Source: Prevotellaceae bacterium UBA1746
GTDB taxonomy: Bacteria > Bacteroidota > Bacteroidia > Bacteroidales > Bacteroidaceae
Length of the DNA stretch: 64,000 bases
Direction: 5' to 3'
NCBI GenBank assembly: GCA_002314875.1
Contig: DCHS01000052.1
Location: 124,001 to 188,000 of the forward strand
The notes beneath the pieces were generated by a model that did not search any database, had not been told where the DNA came from, and saw only the letters and a list, made by a program, of their open reading frames with translations. The position numbers were made by a program, and so were the translations under genes. Shown here one piece after another: positions 15,732 through 25,239 of the stretch. Each line of letters starts with the position of its first letter. The first letter of the stretch is position 1.

Positions 15732-16691
15732 ATGACTGAAAATCGCAGTTTAGTTAGCATTGCAGGCCTCAGCCGTGAGAAGATTCTTTATCTCATGGAA
15801 ATGGCCAGTGAGTTTGAGCGTCATCCTAACCGAAAGATTCTGGAAGGACGCGTGGTAGCAACCCTGTTCTTCGAGCCTTCAACACGAACGCGCCTCTCTT
15901 TTGAGACAGCCGCTAATCGTCTTGGCGCTCGCGTTATCGGTTTCGCCGATCCGAAGATTACATCAGGAACAAAGGGTGAAACGCTGAAAGACACCATAAT
16001 GATGGTCAGCAATTACAGTGATGTCATCTGTATGCGCCATTACCTTGAAGGTGCTGCTCTCTATGCAAGCGAACTGACACGCGTGCCCATCGTCAATGCT
16101 GGCGACGGCGCCCATCAGCATCCTTCACAGACTCTCCTCGACCTTTATACCATTATCCAGACGCAGGGTACTCTTGAAAACCTCAATATCTACCTCGTCG
16201 GTGACTTGAAATATGGTCGTACGGTTCACTCCTTGATTATGGCGATGCGCCATTTCAATCCGACTTTCCACTTCATCGCTCCCAAGGAACTCGCGATGCC
16301 TGAGGAATATAAGCAGTACTGCCAGGAGCACAATATCAATTTCGTGGAACATGAAGAGTTCAACGAAGATGTCATTGCCGGTGCTGATATCCTTTATATG
16401 ACGCGCGTGCAGCGTGAGCGTTTTTCCGATTTGATGGAGTACGAACGCGTGAAGGATGTTTATCTCCTCAATGCCTCTATGCTCGGTAAGGCAAAGCCCA
16501 ATATGCGTATCCTCCATCCGCTGCCCCGTGTAAACGAAATCAGCCAGGATGTTGACAATACTCCCTATGCTTACTATTTCGAGCAGGCCCTCAACGGTCT
16601 TTATGCGCGTGAAGCCATCATCTGCGATGTGCTTGGCATCACCCTCGAAGACGTCAAGAACGACACAACCATCATTGATATAAAAAAGTAA
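15732..16691 (+). CDS. pyrB: Aspartate carbamoyltransferase catalytic chain
   Basis: PyrB condenses carbamoyl phosphate and aspartate to N-carbamoyl-aspartate, the committed step of pyrimidine synthesis. The 319-residue protein carries the carbamoyl-phosphate loop FFEPSTRTRLSFE, the second-domain motif DGAHQHPSQTLLDLYT and HPLPRVNEI near the C-terminus, all as in the ATCase/OTCase family. pyrI starts 6 nt after its stop, so the two chains are made together, as in enteric bacteria. No leader peptide or pyrimidine attenuator was seen upstream. Confidence 0.97.
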   Translation: MTENRSLVSIAGLSREKILYLMEMASEFERHPNRKILEGRVVATLFFEPSTRTRLSFETAANRLGARVIGFADPKITSGTKGETLKDTIMMVSNYSDVICMRHYLEGAALYASELTRVPIVNAGDGAHQHPSQTLLDLYTIIQTQGTLENLNIYLVGDLKYGRTVHSLIMAMRHFNPTFHFIAPKELAMPEEYKQYCQEHNINFVEHEEFNEDVIAGADILYMTRVQRERFSDLMEYERVKDVYLLNASMLGKAKPNMRILHPLPRVNEISQDVDNTPYAYYFEQALNGLYAREAIICDVLGITLEDVKNDTTIIDIKK

Positions 16692-16697
16692 GAGACT

Positions 16698-17168
16698 ATG
16701 AAAAGAGAACAATTAATGGTGGCTGCCATTGAGAATGGCACTGTTATCGATCATATCCCCAGCAATCGCTTGTTTGAAGTCATTCGTTTGCTTCATATCG
16801 AAGAACTCGACCACGACACCGTGTTCATCGGTTTTAACTTGAAGAGTGAGGCCATGGGGCTCAAGAGCCTCATCAAGATTTCCAACCGCTATTTCTCAGA
16901 AGAGGAACTCAATCATCTCGCTGTTGTGGCTCCTAATGTTACCCTCTGTATCATCAAGGACTACGAAGTCATAGAAAAGCGTTGCGTGGAACTCCCCACA
17001 GAGTTGAGAAATATCATTCATTGCAATAATCCCAAGTGCATATGCAACAATGAACCGATGCCTACTCGTTTCGTTGTTTCTGGTCACACTGTAAAATGCT
17101 TCTATTGCGAAAAAGAACAGCAACTTGCAAATGTTAAACTTGTTCATTCTTTACATCCCGAAAATTGA
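16698..17168 (+). CDS. pyrI: Aspartate carbamoyltransferase regulatory chain
   Basis: PyrI forms the allosteric dimers of the ATCase holoenzyme, binding CTP/ATP and contacting PyrB through a zinc domain. In the 156-residue protein the N-terminal nucleotide-binding domain includes GTVIDHIPSNRLFEVIRLL. The zinc site is intact: CNNPKC (Cys-x4-Cys) and CFYC (Cys-x2-Cys) about 25 residues later. It follows pyrB by 6 nt. Its presence says pyrimidine synthesis is feedback-controlled at the protein level. Confidence 0.96.
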   Translation: MKREQLMVAAIENGTVIDHIPSNRLFEVIRLLHIEELDHDTVFIGFNLKSEAMGLKSLIKISNRYFSEEELNHLAVVAPNVTLCIIKDYEVIEKRCVELPTELRNIIHCNNPKCICNNEPMPTRFVVSGHTVKCFYCEKEQQLANVKLVHSLHPEN

Positions 17169-17201
17169 CTCCCTACTAACCGCTAAATAATTACTATTAA
17201 A

Positions 17202-18476
17202 ATGGATCAGGAAATTTTTTCTCTTATTGATGCTGAACGTCAGCGCCAGATGCGTGGTATTGAACTTATCGCTTCTGAGAACTTTGTGTCCGACCAGGTT
17301 ATGCAGGCCATGGGCAGTGTTTTGACAAACAAGTATGCAGAAGGTTATCCCGGCAAGCGCTACTACGGTGGTTGCCAGGTTGTTGATAAAGTTGAGCAGC
17401 TCGCCATCGATCGTATCTGTAAGATTTTCGATGCAGAATATGCAAATGTTCAGCCTCACTCTGGTGCTCAGGCAAATGCTGCAGTTTTCCTTGCAGTCCT
17501 CAAGCCCGGCGATACTTTCATGGGTCTTAACCTCGATCACGGCGGTCACCTCAGCCATGGCTCAAAGGTAAATACCAGTGGTTTGATTTATAACCCCATC
17601 GGCTACAACCTTAACCAGGAGACCGGTCGCGTGGACTACGACGAGATGGAGCAGTTGGCCCTCGAACACAAGCCCAAGCTCATCATTGGTGGTGGTTCTG
17701 CTTACAGCCGCGAATGGGACTATAAGCGTATGCGTGAAATCGCTGACAAGGTAGGTGCTATCTTCATGGTCGATATGGCACATCCTGCAGGTCTTATTGC
17801 TGCCGGTGTCCTCGACAATCCTGTGAAGTACGCTCACATCGTTACCTCTACCACTCACAAAACCCTCCGTGGCCCTCGTGGCGGTATCATCCTTATGGGT
17901 AAGGACTTCGAGAATCCCTGGGGCCTCAAGACTCCTAAGGGCGTGACGAAGATGATGAGCCAGTTGCTGAACAGTGCTGTATTCCCTGGTATCCAGGGTG
18001 GTCCTCTTGAGCATGTCATCGCAGCTAAGGCTGTTGCTTTCGGCGAAATTCTCCAGCCCAACTGGAAGGAATATGCAACTCAGGTTCAAAAGAATGCTGC
18101 CGTCCTCGCTGAGGAACTCGTTAAGCGTGGTTTCACCATTGTATCTGGTGGTACAGACAACCACAGTATGCTTGTTGACCTTCGTAGCAAATATCCCGAA
18201 TTGACCGGTAAGGTAGCAGAAAACGCTCTCGTTGCTGCTGACATCACCGTGAACAAGAACATGGTTCCCTTCGACAGCCGCAGTGCTTTCCAGACCAGCG
18301 GTATCCGTCTCGGTACTCCCGCTATCACCACCCGTGGTGCAAAGGAAGACCTTATGGTTGTCATTGCAGAACTCATCGAGACTGTCCTCAACGATCCTGA
18401 AAGCGAAGAAGTAATCGCAAGCGTTCGTGCTCGTGTTAACGACATCATGAAGGACTATCCATTGTTCGCTTGGTAA
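17202..18476 (+). CDS. glyA: Serine hydroxymethyltransferase
   Basis: GlyA interconverts serine plus tetrahydrofolate with glycine plus methylene-tetrahydrofolate, the main one-carbon source for purine and thymidylate synthesis. The 424-residue PLP enzyme shows IELIASENFVS at the start, YAEGYPGKRYYGG, and STTHKTLRGPRGG with the PLP lysine near residue 220. Length and motifs are typical. It starts 33 nt after pyrI and I see no promoter between them, so it may be read through from pyrBI. A strong two-way terminator lies between it and the convergent GH20 gene. Confidence 0.97.
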   Translation: MDQEIFSLIDAERQRQMRGIELIASENFVSDQVMQAMGSVLTNKYAEGYPGKRYYGGCQVVDKVEQLAIDRICKIFDAEYANVQPHSGAQANAAVFLAVLKPGDTFMGLNLDHGGHLSHGSKVNTSGLIYNPIGYNLNQETGRVDYDEMEQLALEHKPKLIIGGGSAYSREWDYKRMREIADKVGAIFMVDMAHPAGLIAAGVLDNPVKYAHIVTSTTHKTLRGPRGGIILMGKDFENPWGLKTPKGVTKMMSQLLNSAVFPGIQGGPLEHVIAAKAVAFGEILQPNWKEYATQVQKNAAVLAEELVKRGFTIVSGGTDNHSMLVDLRSKYPELTGKVAENALVAADITVNKNMVPFDSRSAFQTSGIRLGTPAITTRGAKEDLMVVIAELIETVLNDPESEEVIASVRARVNDIMKDYPLFAW

Positions 18477-18515
18477 ATAAACACACTTGAAGCGAGTGCT
18501 TCAAACACATAGAAA

Positions 18516-18549
18516 AAAAGAGCCGGCCCTTGCGAGGGCTGGCTCTTTT
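18516..18549. terminator. Bidirectional terminator between glyA and the GH20 gene
   Basis: AAAAGAGCCGGCCCT (18516-18530) pairs, with one wobble, with AGGGCTGGCTCTTTT (18535-18549) around a TGCG loop. A and T runs on opposite sides let it serve both convergent genes. A smaller perfect hairpin (18487-18493 with 18498-18504) precedes it. Confidence 0.9.
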
Positions 18550-18566
18550 GCTATTTAGAGAACGGC

Positions 18567-21119
18567 TTACTTCTTGATGATGGAGTTAGCGGGAACGAGG
18601 GTTGTCATGGGGACGGAGGTGCAGTGTGCAGGAGTGAGGTCCATCATAGGGACTACTGCAGGAAGGGGGAGAGTGGTGCACTGCTCGGGCTGGATGACTT
18701 CGAACTTCTCGACGCCCTGCTTGCGGTACTTCACCTGGGCAGCATCCCAATAGGAAGGCCAACCGTTGAAGATGCCTCCGACGAAGAGGGTCTTGAGCTG
18801 GTGTTTACCGGCACGAAGCGCAATCTGGGTACCTTCGTAACTCATACGAGGGATGAAGACCTCGCGGTTATCAACGAGCATCTGGCCATCGAGCCAGAGA
18901 GCGGAATTCAAAGTGAAGAATTCATAGATGCCGTCTTCAGGGATTTCTACGAAACATTCTGCAGTTACAGCGTAGTTGCGGACATTGCGGACGCTGGCGG
19001 GAACATCTTCCACGGTGCGAACGCTTTCGAGCTTGGGAGCAATGCTATCGATACTCCAGGCGTTGCAGGGAACATCACCATTGAAAGCATAGTCGCCATA
19101 GGCTACACGCAGACGAACACCCTGAACGGGTTCGGGACGCTTGGGAGCCTCTTCAACCACCTTTGCCTTCTTGCCCTTCTTTACGGGCTTAACCTCTGCC
19201 GTTTCCTTAGGACACTTGTTACCGCAGCACTCGGGCATAGCCTTATGCCATACATCCTTATTTATATTAAAGGTGCGGACAGCGCCAAGTTCACCGTTGG
19301 GAAGAACGACGCGAGCCTTGACGATGGCCGTGGTCGTGAAGGTCAAAGGCTGGGTGTAGGTAGGAGAGGTAACGCTGGGATCAGAAGTATCGAGAGTATA
19401 GACAATGCGCTCGGGACGTGTAGTCTTGAGCTCAAGGGTATAACTGTCAACGAAGGCGATATTGTTGCACTGAGGACCAACCTGTTCGGGAACGGGGATG
19501 TGGTAGTTGATGCCATGAGCATCAAGACGGAGAGCAGCATCGCCGTCAACACGACGCTGGAAATCAGCGAAGTCACGGGTGGGTAGTGTACTCCAGGCAA
19601 TTTCGGAGAGTGCGAGAGCACGAGGATAGAGACGGTACTCGAGAACTTCGGGGTTGTGAATGTACTCGCTCCAGTTGTTGGCCTGAACACCGAGAACATA
19701 CTTATCTTTCTGATCAGCCTTGAGGGCATCGGGAACGGGATCGTAACTGTAAACCTTCTCGAGGGTAGAGTAGCCACCGATAGCATTCGGCTCTGTGATA
19801 GGATCACCCTGGAAATGGTCGAAATACAAACCACGGCTTCCGGGAGTCATCAGCACATAGTGGTCTTTCTTGGCAGCTTCAATACCACCGTCTTCGCCGC
19901 GCCAACTCATCACGATGGCAGAGGGATCGAGATTACCACCTTCGAGGATTTCATCCCAACCGATGATGGTCTTGCCCTTTGTACCGAGGTACTTCGCCAT
20001 ACGCTCGATGATATAGTCTTGGAGTTGAGCCTCCTTGGTGAAACCCTGTTCCTTCATACGAGCCTGGCACTTGGGACATTCCTTCCATTCCTGACGGGGA
20101 CTCTCATCGCCACCGATATGGAAATACTTGTAGGGGAAGAGTTCAACGAATTCATCGATCTCGTCTTGCAGGAAAGTGAACATATCTTCCTTACCCGGAC
20201 ACATCACGATGTCTTCAACACCCCAGATAATACGGGGAGTGATGGCCTCACCCTTGCAAGAGAGATTGGGATAGGTTGCGATAGCCGCCAACTCATGGCC
20301 CGGCATTTCCAATTCGGGAATAATCTCGATGTGACGCTCCTTGGCATAGGCTACGATGTCACGGATTTCAGCCTTGGTATAATAGCCACCGTGAATAGAG
20401 CCGTCACCTTCGGTACGATAAGAGGCAATCTTGTTGAGTTCAGGATGCTTGGTACTTTCTACGCGCCAGCCTTGGTCATCGGTGAGATGCCAGTGAATGC
20501 GGTTGAACTTATAGGTAGCGAGCATGTCGATCTGGCGCTTTACAGCCTCTGCGGGAAGCCAGTGGCGACAGGGGTCGAGCATGATGCCGCGATAGCCGAA
20601 ACGGGGAGCATCCTTAATGGCTACACCTTCTACATTCCAAGCAGCAACACCCTTTGCTCCGCCACACTTTTCAACCGTGGGAGGAAGAAGTTGGAACAAG
20701 GTCTGAATACCACGGAAAAGACCATCGGCAGTGCTTGCCGTCAAGGTAATGCCGTTTGCATTGACATCAAGATTATAAGCCTCCTGCTGGCAGTCTGCAT
20801 AAGACAGTGAGGTAAGGCCGTTATTGAAAGCAGGGTCAACGACGAGGCGGATTCCCTTCTTGGCTTTCTTGGCAGGCGTAAGTGCGAGGTTCCAGCCCGT
20901 TGAGGCGTTGACCTTTCTTAGGAAAAATTCAGCTACCTGCTCAGCACCTTCACCCTGGGCGTAAACGGGCGTAGCAGCGTTGAAGACGAAAGCAGAGGCA
21001 TTTGCACCTTGGGTTGCCTGAACGGGTTTCGGGATGAAATTGAAGTCGTCGGCATAACTTGTGGCAGCCGTGAGGCTCATCGCGAGGAGAGCACCATAAA
21101 TGAACTTGTTGTTTTTCAT
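18567..21119 (-). CDS. Exported beta-N-acetylhexosaminidase, GH20, with PA14-like C-terminal domain
   Basis: The 850-residue enzyme has a signal peptide (FIYGALLAMSLTAATSYA). It carries a GH20b-type N-terminal domain, then the GH20 barrel from about 170: RGIMLDPCRHW, WHLTDDQGWR, EIIPELEMPGH, and HIGGDES with the catalytic pair D338-E339. This acid pair is diagnostic of substrate-assisted removal of terminal GlcNAc or GalNAc. A chitobiase/CHB-like beta domain follows (YTLDTSDPSVTSPTY), then a linker with two cysteines and a lysine-rich stretch. The C-terminal 170 residues look like a PA14-type sugar-binding domain (FTLNSALWLDGQMLVDN, RAGKHQLKTLF). It probably works in the periplasm or at the surface on host or dietary glycans. 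It lies 72 nt downstream of trmD and may have its own promoter. Confidence 0.95.
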   Translation of the reverse strand: MKNNKFIYGALLAMSLTAATSYADDFNFIPKPVQATQGANASAFVFNAATPVYAQGEGAEQVAEFFLRKVNASTGWNLALTPAKKAKKGIRLVVDPAFNNGLTSLSYADCQQEAYNLDVNANGITLTASTADGLFRGIQTLFQLLPPTVEKCGGAKGVAAWNVEGVAIKDAPRFGYRGIMLDPCRHWLPAEAVKRQIDMLATYKFNRIHWHLTDDQGWRVESTKHPELNKIASYRTEGDGSIHGGYYTKAEIRDIVAYAKERHIEIIPELEMPGHELAAIATYPNLSCKGEAITPRIIWGVEDIVMCPGKEDMFTFLQDEIDEFVELFPYKYFHIGGDESPRQEWKECPKCQARMKEQGFTKEAQLQDYIIERMAKYLGTKGKTIIGWDEILEGGNLDPSAIVMSWRGEDGGIEAAKKDHYVLMTPGSRGLYFDHFQGDPITEPNAIGGYSTLEKVYSYDPVPDALKADQKDKYVLGVQANNWSEYIHNPEVLEYRLYPRALALSEIAWSTLPTRDFADFQRRVDGDAALRLDAHGINYHIPVPEQVGPQCNNIAFVDSYTLELKTTRPERIVYTLDTSDPSVTSPTYTQPLTFTTTAIVKARVVLPNGELGAVRTFNINKDVWHKAMPECCGNKCPKETAEVKPVKKGKKAKVVEEAPKRPEPVQGVRLRVAYGDYAFNGDVPCNAWSIDSIAPKLESVRTVEDVPASVRNVRNYAVTAECFVEIPEDGIYEFFTLNSALWLDGQMLVDNREVFIPRMSYEGTQIALRAGKHQLKTLFVGGIFNGWPSYWDAAQVKYRKQGVEKFEVIQPEQCTTLPLPAVVPMMDLTPAHCTSVPMTTLVPANSIIKK

Positions 21120-21191
21120 AGCGATATGGGGTTTCGATTATTTCTTTTTATAGATTTTATCAAGAAAGAAAAAGAGCTTCAGGATTTTTGA

Positions 21192-21875
21192 TTATTTCTT
21201 TTTACGGAGGAGGTCGGGACGGAGTTTCTTCGTGCGGGCGAGAGACTGTTCCATTTCCCATTCAGCGATTTTGGCATCGTGACCAGAAAGGAGAATATCG
21301 GGAACGCGCCAACCTTTGTATTCTGCAGGACGCGTATAGACGGGCGGTTCGAGGAGGTTATCCTGGAAAGAATCAGAGAGCGCACTCTGCTCGTCGCCGA
21401 TCACACCGGGGATGATGCGGACGATGGCATCCGTCATGCAGGCCGCAGCGAGTTCGCCGCCGGTGAGGACATAATCGCCAACACTGACTTCCTTTGTGAT
21501 GATGTTCTCACGGATGCGGTAGTCAATGCCTTTGTAATGGCCGCAAAGAATGATGATATTCTCTTTCAGCGAGAGTTCGTTGGCCATAGGCTGATCGAAC
21601 TTCTCACCGTCGGGAGCCGTGAAGATGATTTCGTCGTAGTCACGCTCAGCCTTTAAAGCGGCGATGCAGTCGTCGATGGGCTGGCACTGAATCACCATAC
21701 CGGCGGCACCACCATAGGGGTAGTCGTCCACGCGCCGATGCTTATCCAAAGTGTAGTCGCGAAGATTATGCACATGAATCTCGACGAGCCCTTTCTTCTG
21801 AGCACGTGCGAGAATGGAAGTGTTTACAAAACTGTCGAGCATCTCGGGAACGACAGAGATAATGTCTATTCTCAT
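21192..21875 (-). CDS. trmD: tRNA (guanine-37-N1)-methyltransferase
   Basis: TrmD methylates G37 next to the anticodon, preventing frameshifts. The 227-residue protein shows the SPOUT trefoil-knot signature: YPYGGAAGMVIQCQPI, ILCGHYKGIDYRI, SVGDYVLTGGELAA and PPVYTRPAEYKGWRVPDILL. It begins MRIDIISVVPEML as usual. It is not in the rpsP-rimM-trmD-rplS order common elsewhere; here it stands alone, divergent from ligA with 76 nt between start codons. The GH20 gene lies downstream on the same strand. Confidence 0.97.
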   Translation of the reverse strand: MRIDIISVVPEMLDSFVNTSILARAQKKGLVEIHVHNLRDYTLDKHRRVDDYPYGGAAGMVIQCQPIDDCIAALKAERDYDEIIFTAPDGEKFDQPMANELSLKENIIILCGHYKGIDYRIRENIITKEVSVGDYVLTGGELAAACMTDAIVRIIPGVIGDEQSALSDSFQDNLLEPPVYTRPAEYKGWRVPDILLSGHDAKIAEWEMEQSLARTKKLRPDLLRKKK

Positions 21876-21892
21876 ATAATAAATTTTGTGTG

Positions 21893-21931
21893 CAAATTTA
21901 ATGTTTTATTTCGGAAAAATATGTAACTTTG
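21893..21931. promoter_or_regulatory. Back-to-back promoters for trmD and ligA
   Basis: On the minus strand, TAAATTTG (plus 21893-21900) is the -7 element for trmD. On the plus strand TAACTTTG (21924-21931) is the -7 element for ligA. The two lie 23 bp apart, so each -33 region overlaps the other promoter; neither has a good TTTG. The ligA element fixes its start at 21952, not at the earlier in-frame ATG (21886). Confidence 0.7.
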
Positions 21932-21951
21932 CCCCGAAAAATAGAAAAATA

Positions 21952-24000
21952 ATGGAAACGAAAGATAGAATCTTGCAACTCCGTGCAGAATTGCACCAGC
22001 ATAATCATCGCTACTACGTAGAGAATGCTCCGATTATCAGCGACCAGGAGTTTGACCACTTGATGCATGAACTTATTGCACTCGAGGCCCAGCATCCTGA
22101 GATGTACGATCCGAACAGTCCGTCGCAGCGTGTAGGAAGCGATTTACAGAGTGATTTTGAGCAGGTGGAACATCAGTATCCCATGCTCTCGCTGGGAAAT
22201 ACCTATAACCGCGATGATGTGCGCGATTTCTATGAAAGAGTGGAGCAGGGCCTCGAAGGCCAGGACTTTGAAATTTGCTGCGAATTGAAATTTGACGGTC
22301 TGAGCATTTCCCTGATTTATGAGAACGGTTCCCTCGTTCGTGCCCTTACCCGTGGTGATGGTGTGAAAGGCGATGATGTAACCTCCAATGTTCGTACCAT
22401 TGCAACAATTCCCCTGAAACTCCAACCAGCAGAAGGTGCTCAGCCCTATCCCGAGCGTTTTGAAATACGCGGTGAAATTCTTCTTCCCTGGAATAGTTTC
22501 GATCGCCTCAATGCCGAGCGCGAACAAGACGGCGACCCGCTTTTTGCCAACCCAAGAAATGCTGCTTCTGGAACTTTGAAGAGCAAGAACAGCCGCGTTG
22601 TAGCTCATCGCAAACTTGATGCCTACCTCTATTATTTATTAGGGGAGGGCATTCCAACCGTGAGCCATTACGATAATATGCAGCATGCCAAGTCCTGGGG
22701 CTTCAAAATCAGCGATGCCATGAAGGTGGCTCATTCGCTGCAGGATATATACGACTATATAGACTTTTGGGATGAGGCCCGTCATTCTCTGCCTGTTGCT
22801 ACAGACGGTATTGTGCTTAAAGTAAACAGCCTCCGTCAGCAGGAACTTTTGGGTTATACTGCCAAGAGTCCGCGTTGGGCCATTGCCTATAAATTCCAGG
22901 CAGAAAGAGCCTTGACGCGATTGAATGCAGTTACCTTCCAGGTTGGCAGAACAGGTGCGGTGACTCCGGTAGCCAATATGGATCCCGTCCTTCTCGCCGG
23001 TACTATCGTCAAGCGTGCCTCTTTACATAACGAAGATATCATCAAAGGACTTGATCTTCACGTCGGCGATTATGTCTATGTTGAAAAGGCCGGCGAGATT
23101 ATTCCGCAGATTGTTGATGTTGAAACTTCCAAGCGCGATGAAACGCTCGGAGAAAAGGTGGAATTCATCAAGACCTGTCCCGAATGTGGTGCTCCGCTTA
23201 TTCGCTATGAAGGTGAGGCTGCTCACTATTGTCCCAACGATGCCGCTTGTCCTCCGCAGATCAAGGGAAGAATCGAACATTTCGTCAGCCGCGATGCCAT
23301 GAACATCATGGGTCTCGGAACGGAAGTCGTTGACCGCTATTTCCAAAACGGTCTTATTCACGACGTTACCGAACTCTATACCCTCGGTGAGCGGGCAGCA
23401 GCACCGATGGATTTGTTCAGCCAGAGCGACGAAGATGTTCTCTTGCATGATATTTTCAGCAAGAAGAGTGGGCTCAACATCCTTAAGGCCATAGAAGACA
23501 GCAAGCAGGTCCCCTTCGACCGTGTACTCTATGCGTTAGGTATTCGCTTTGTTGGAAAGGTGGCTGCCAAGGCCCTTGCCAGCCAGTTGAAGACGATGGA
23601 GAATTTGCGTCATGCTTCGAAGGATGAACTCCTCGCCGTTGAAGGCATCGGAGATATCATTGCCCAGAGCGTTCTGGACTATTTCGCCAATCCCAAGGAT
23701 GCAGAACTCGTTGATAAACTTGCCGCTTTCGGTCTTCAGATGTCTATGCCCGAACAGCAGCAACTCGGCTCATCGCTCGAAGGTCTCTCTATCGTTATCA
23801 GTGGAACCTTTTCCCATCATTCGCGTGAGGAGTATAAGCAACTTATCGAGCAATACGGCGGTAAGAATGTCAGCAGTATTTCCAAGAAGACTTCCTTCAT
23901 CCTCGCCGGTGAAAACATGGGTCCCTCGAAGTTGGATAAAGCCCAGAAACTCGGTGTTAAGCTCATGAGCGAAGACGAGTTCTTGGAATTGATAAAGTAA
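21952..24000 (+). CDS. ligA: NAD-dependent DNA ligase
   Basis: LigA seals nicks during replication and repair, using NAD+ to adenylate itself. The 682-residue protein has the Ia domain (HRYYVENAPIISDQEFD), the adenylated lysine in CELKFDGLS (K113), the OB region with VGRTGAVTPVANMDPV, a four-cysteine zinc finger (CPECG, then C and C near HYCPNDAACP), helix-hairpin-helix repeats (AVEGIGDIIAQS) and a C-terminal BRCT domain (VISGTFSHHSREEYK). Length is normal. The start was chosen as METKDRILQL because the -7 element sits at 21924-21931. Confidence 0.97.
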   Translation: METKDRILQLRAELHQHNHRYYVENAPIISDQEFDHLMHELIALEAQHPEMYDPNSPSQRVGSDLQSDFEQVEHQYPMLSLGNTYNRDDVRDFYERVEQGLEGQDFEICCELKFDGLSISLIYENGSLVRALTRGDGVKGDDVTSNVRTIATIPLKLQPAEGAQPYPERFEIRGEILLPWNSFDRLNAEREQDGDPLFANPRNAASGTLKSKNSRVVAHRKLDAYLYYLLGEGIPTVSHYDNMQHAKSWGFKISDAMKVAHSLQDIYDYIDFWDEARHSLPVATDGIVLKVNSLRQQELLGYTAKSPRWAIAYKFQAERALTRLNAVTFQVGRTGAVTPVANMDPVLLAGTIVKRASLHNEDIIKGLDLHVGDYVYVEKAGEIIPQIVDVETSKRDETLGEKVEFIKTCPECGAPLIRYEGEAAHYCPNDAACPPQIKGRIEHFVSRDAMNIMGLGTEVVDRYFQNGLIHDVTELYTLGERAAAPMDLFSQSDEDVLLHDIFSKKSGLNILKAIEDSKQVPFDRVLYALGIRFVGKVAAKALASQLKTMENLRHASKDELLAVEGIGDIIAQSVLDYFANPKDAELVDKLAAFGLQMSMPEQQQLGSSLEGLSIVISGTFSHHSREEYKQLIEQYGGKNVSSISKKTSFILAGENMGPSKLDKAQKLGVKLMSEDEFLELIK

Positions 24001-24020
24001 CAGAATAGCCTAAAAATAAT

Positions 24021-24050
24021 AAAGCCCGAATCCTTTCGATCCGGGCTTTT
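24021..24050. terminator. Terminator between ligA and the convergent pseudouridine synthase gene
   Basis: AAAGCCCGAATC (24021-24032) pairs with GATCCGGGCTTT (24038-24049), one mismatch, followed by Ts. A-rich sequence on the other side allows use in both directions. Confidence 0.8.
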
Positions 24051-24068
24051 ATCGTTGTTTTTATTAAA

Positions 24069-24971
24069 CTAGTCTTTGTCCTGTTTTTCCTTAAAGACCT
24101 TCATGAAGGCTTTGGGCATAGCAGTCTCGAAATGCATATGTTCGTTGGTGATAGGATGGTAGAAATCGAGGCGGAATGCATGGAGACAGAGACGACCGCA
24201 GGGATCGTCGCCATTACCGTATTTAATGTCACCGCAAACGGGGTGGTGAAGATCCTGCAAGTGTACGCGAATCTGGTTCTTACGACCTGTTTCCAACTTC
24301 AGTTCAACCAGACTGTAATTGTCGTTCTTGCGAAGGGTGCGGAAATGGGTGATAGCGAACTTGCCACCGTTATCTACGGGAGAAGAGTAGGTGAAGTAGG
24401 CTTTGTTGTCTTTTAACCAGGAAGACACCGTTCCGGAATCTTGTTCCATTTTTCCGCTGGCTAATGCAACATAGCGACGGTCGGTGACGATGTCTCGCCA
24501 GTTGTTTTCGAGAATCTGCTCGGCTTCAATCGTCTTGGCATAAACCAACAATCCGCTGGTGTCACGGTCCAGACGGTGAACGACATGAGCGGTGCAGTTC
24601 TGGCGGCTCTTGCGGAAATAATCATCGAGGATGGTCTTCACACAGAACATGTGGTGATCGGTCGCCATGGAGAGAATACCGATGTTCTTCTCGATGACAC
24701 AGAGGAAACGGTCTTCGTAAACAAGTTTGATAAACTTGCTCTCCAGTTTCGTCGTATTCTTACGCTTGGAAATTTCAACTACCATACCAGGTTGGAGAGG
24801 GTAGTCGAACTGGGTGATATTTTTGTGATTGACACGAACACCACCACCGCTGAGCGTTGCTTTTGCCTTGGATCGGCTGATACCGTTGAGGCTCTTCATG
24901 ATGAATTCCATGAGGGTTGTTGCCTCCTTTACTTTGAAAGTGGTGAATCGTGCTTCTTTGGGATTGTACAT
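24069..24971 (-). CDS. RluA-family 23S rRNA/tRNA pseudouridine synthase
   Basis: The enzyme isomerises specific uridines in structured RNA. The 300-residue protein has an N-terminal S4-like RNA-binding domain (SRSKAKATLSGGGVRVN) and the RluA catalytic domain with HRLDRDTSGLLVYAKT, whose second Asp is the catalytic nucleophile. ETGRKNQIRVHL and HPVCGDIKYG complete the family pattern. The target uridine cannot be told from sequence; RluD-like and RluC-like members look alike at this level. It has a consensus promoter of its own and ends against the ligA terminator. Confidence 0.92.
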   Translation of the reverse strand: MYNPKEARFTTFKVKEATTLMEFIMKSLNGISRSKAKATLSGGGVRVNHKNITQFDYPLQPGMVVEISKRKNTTKLESKFIKLVYEDRFLCVIEKNIGILSMATDHHMFCVKTILDDYFRKSRQNCTAHVVHRLDRDTSGLLVYAKTIEAEQILENNWRDIVTDRRYVALASGKMEQDSGTVSSWLKDNKAYFTYSSPVDNGGKFAITHFRTLRKNDNYSLVELKLETGRKNQIRVHLQDLHHPVCGDIKYGNGDDPCGRLCLHAFRLDFYHPITNEHMHFETAMPKAFMKVFKEKQDKD

Positions 24972-25015
24972 ATCGTAAAGGGTTGATGTAAATTTGTCGG
25001 TTTACTTTTAGACTG

Positions 25016-25046
25016 CAAAGGTACGATAAAAGCAGCAGAGGGCAAA
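25016..25046 (-). promoter_or_regulatory. Consensus promoter for the pseudouridine synthase gene
   Basis: Read on the minus strand: TTTG (25046-25043), a 19-nt spacer and TACCTTTG (25023-25016). Transcription would start near 25010, leaving a leader of about 40 nt. Confidence 0.8.
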
Positions 25047-25239
25047 CAAAAAGTAATGTTTTTCGCAAGGATTGTAGACAAATATTGTTGTTTTATGTTA
25101 AAATCTGTGCATTTTAGCAAAATCACTTGCATAAAATAAGGCCTATTTCGCGAAAAGTCCTTAAATTCGCAGCATCAAAAAGCAACGAGGCAATACAATT
25201 TGCCATGAAAATGTAATCAACCTCAAAAACGAAACTGAT

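Noticed and set aside
19656..20810. Open frame of 384 codons opposite the GH20 gene
   Set aside because: Lies opposite the GH20 catalytic domain and shows no family pattern.
24972..25239. Riboswitch or small RNA in the 268-bp gap
   Set aside because: Only the minus-strand promoter is clear; TACAATTTG at 25194-25202 has an extra base for a -7 element and no conserved structure is seen.
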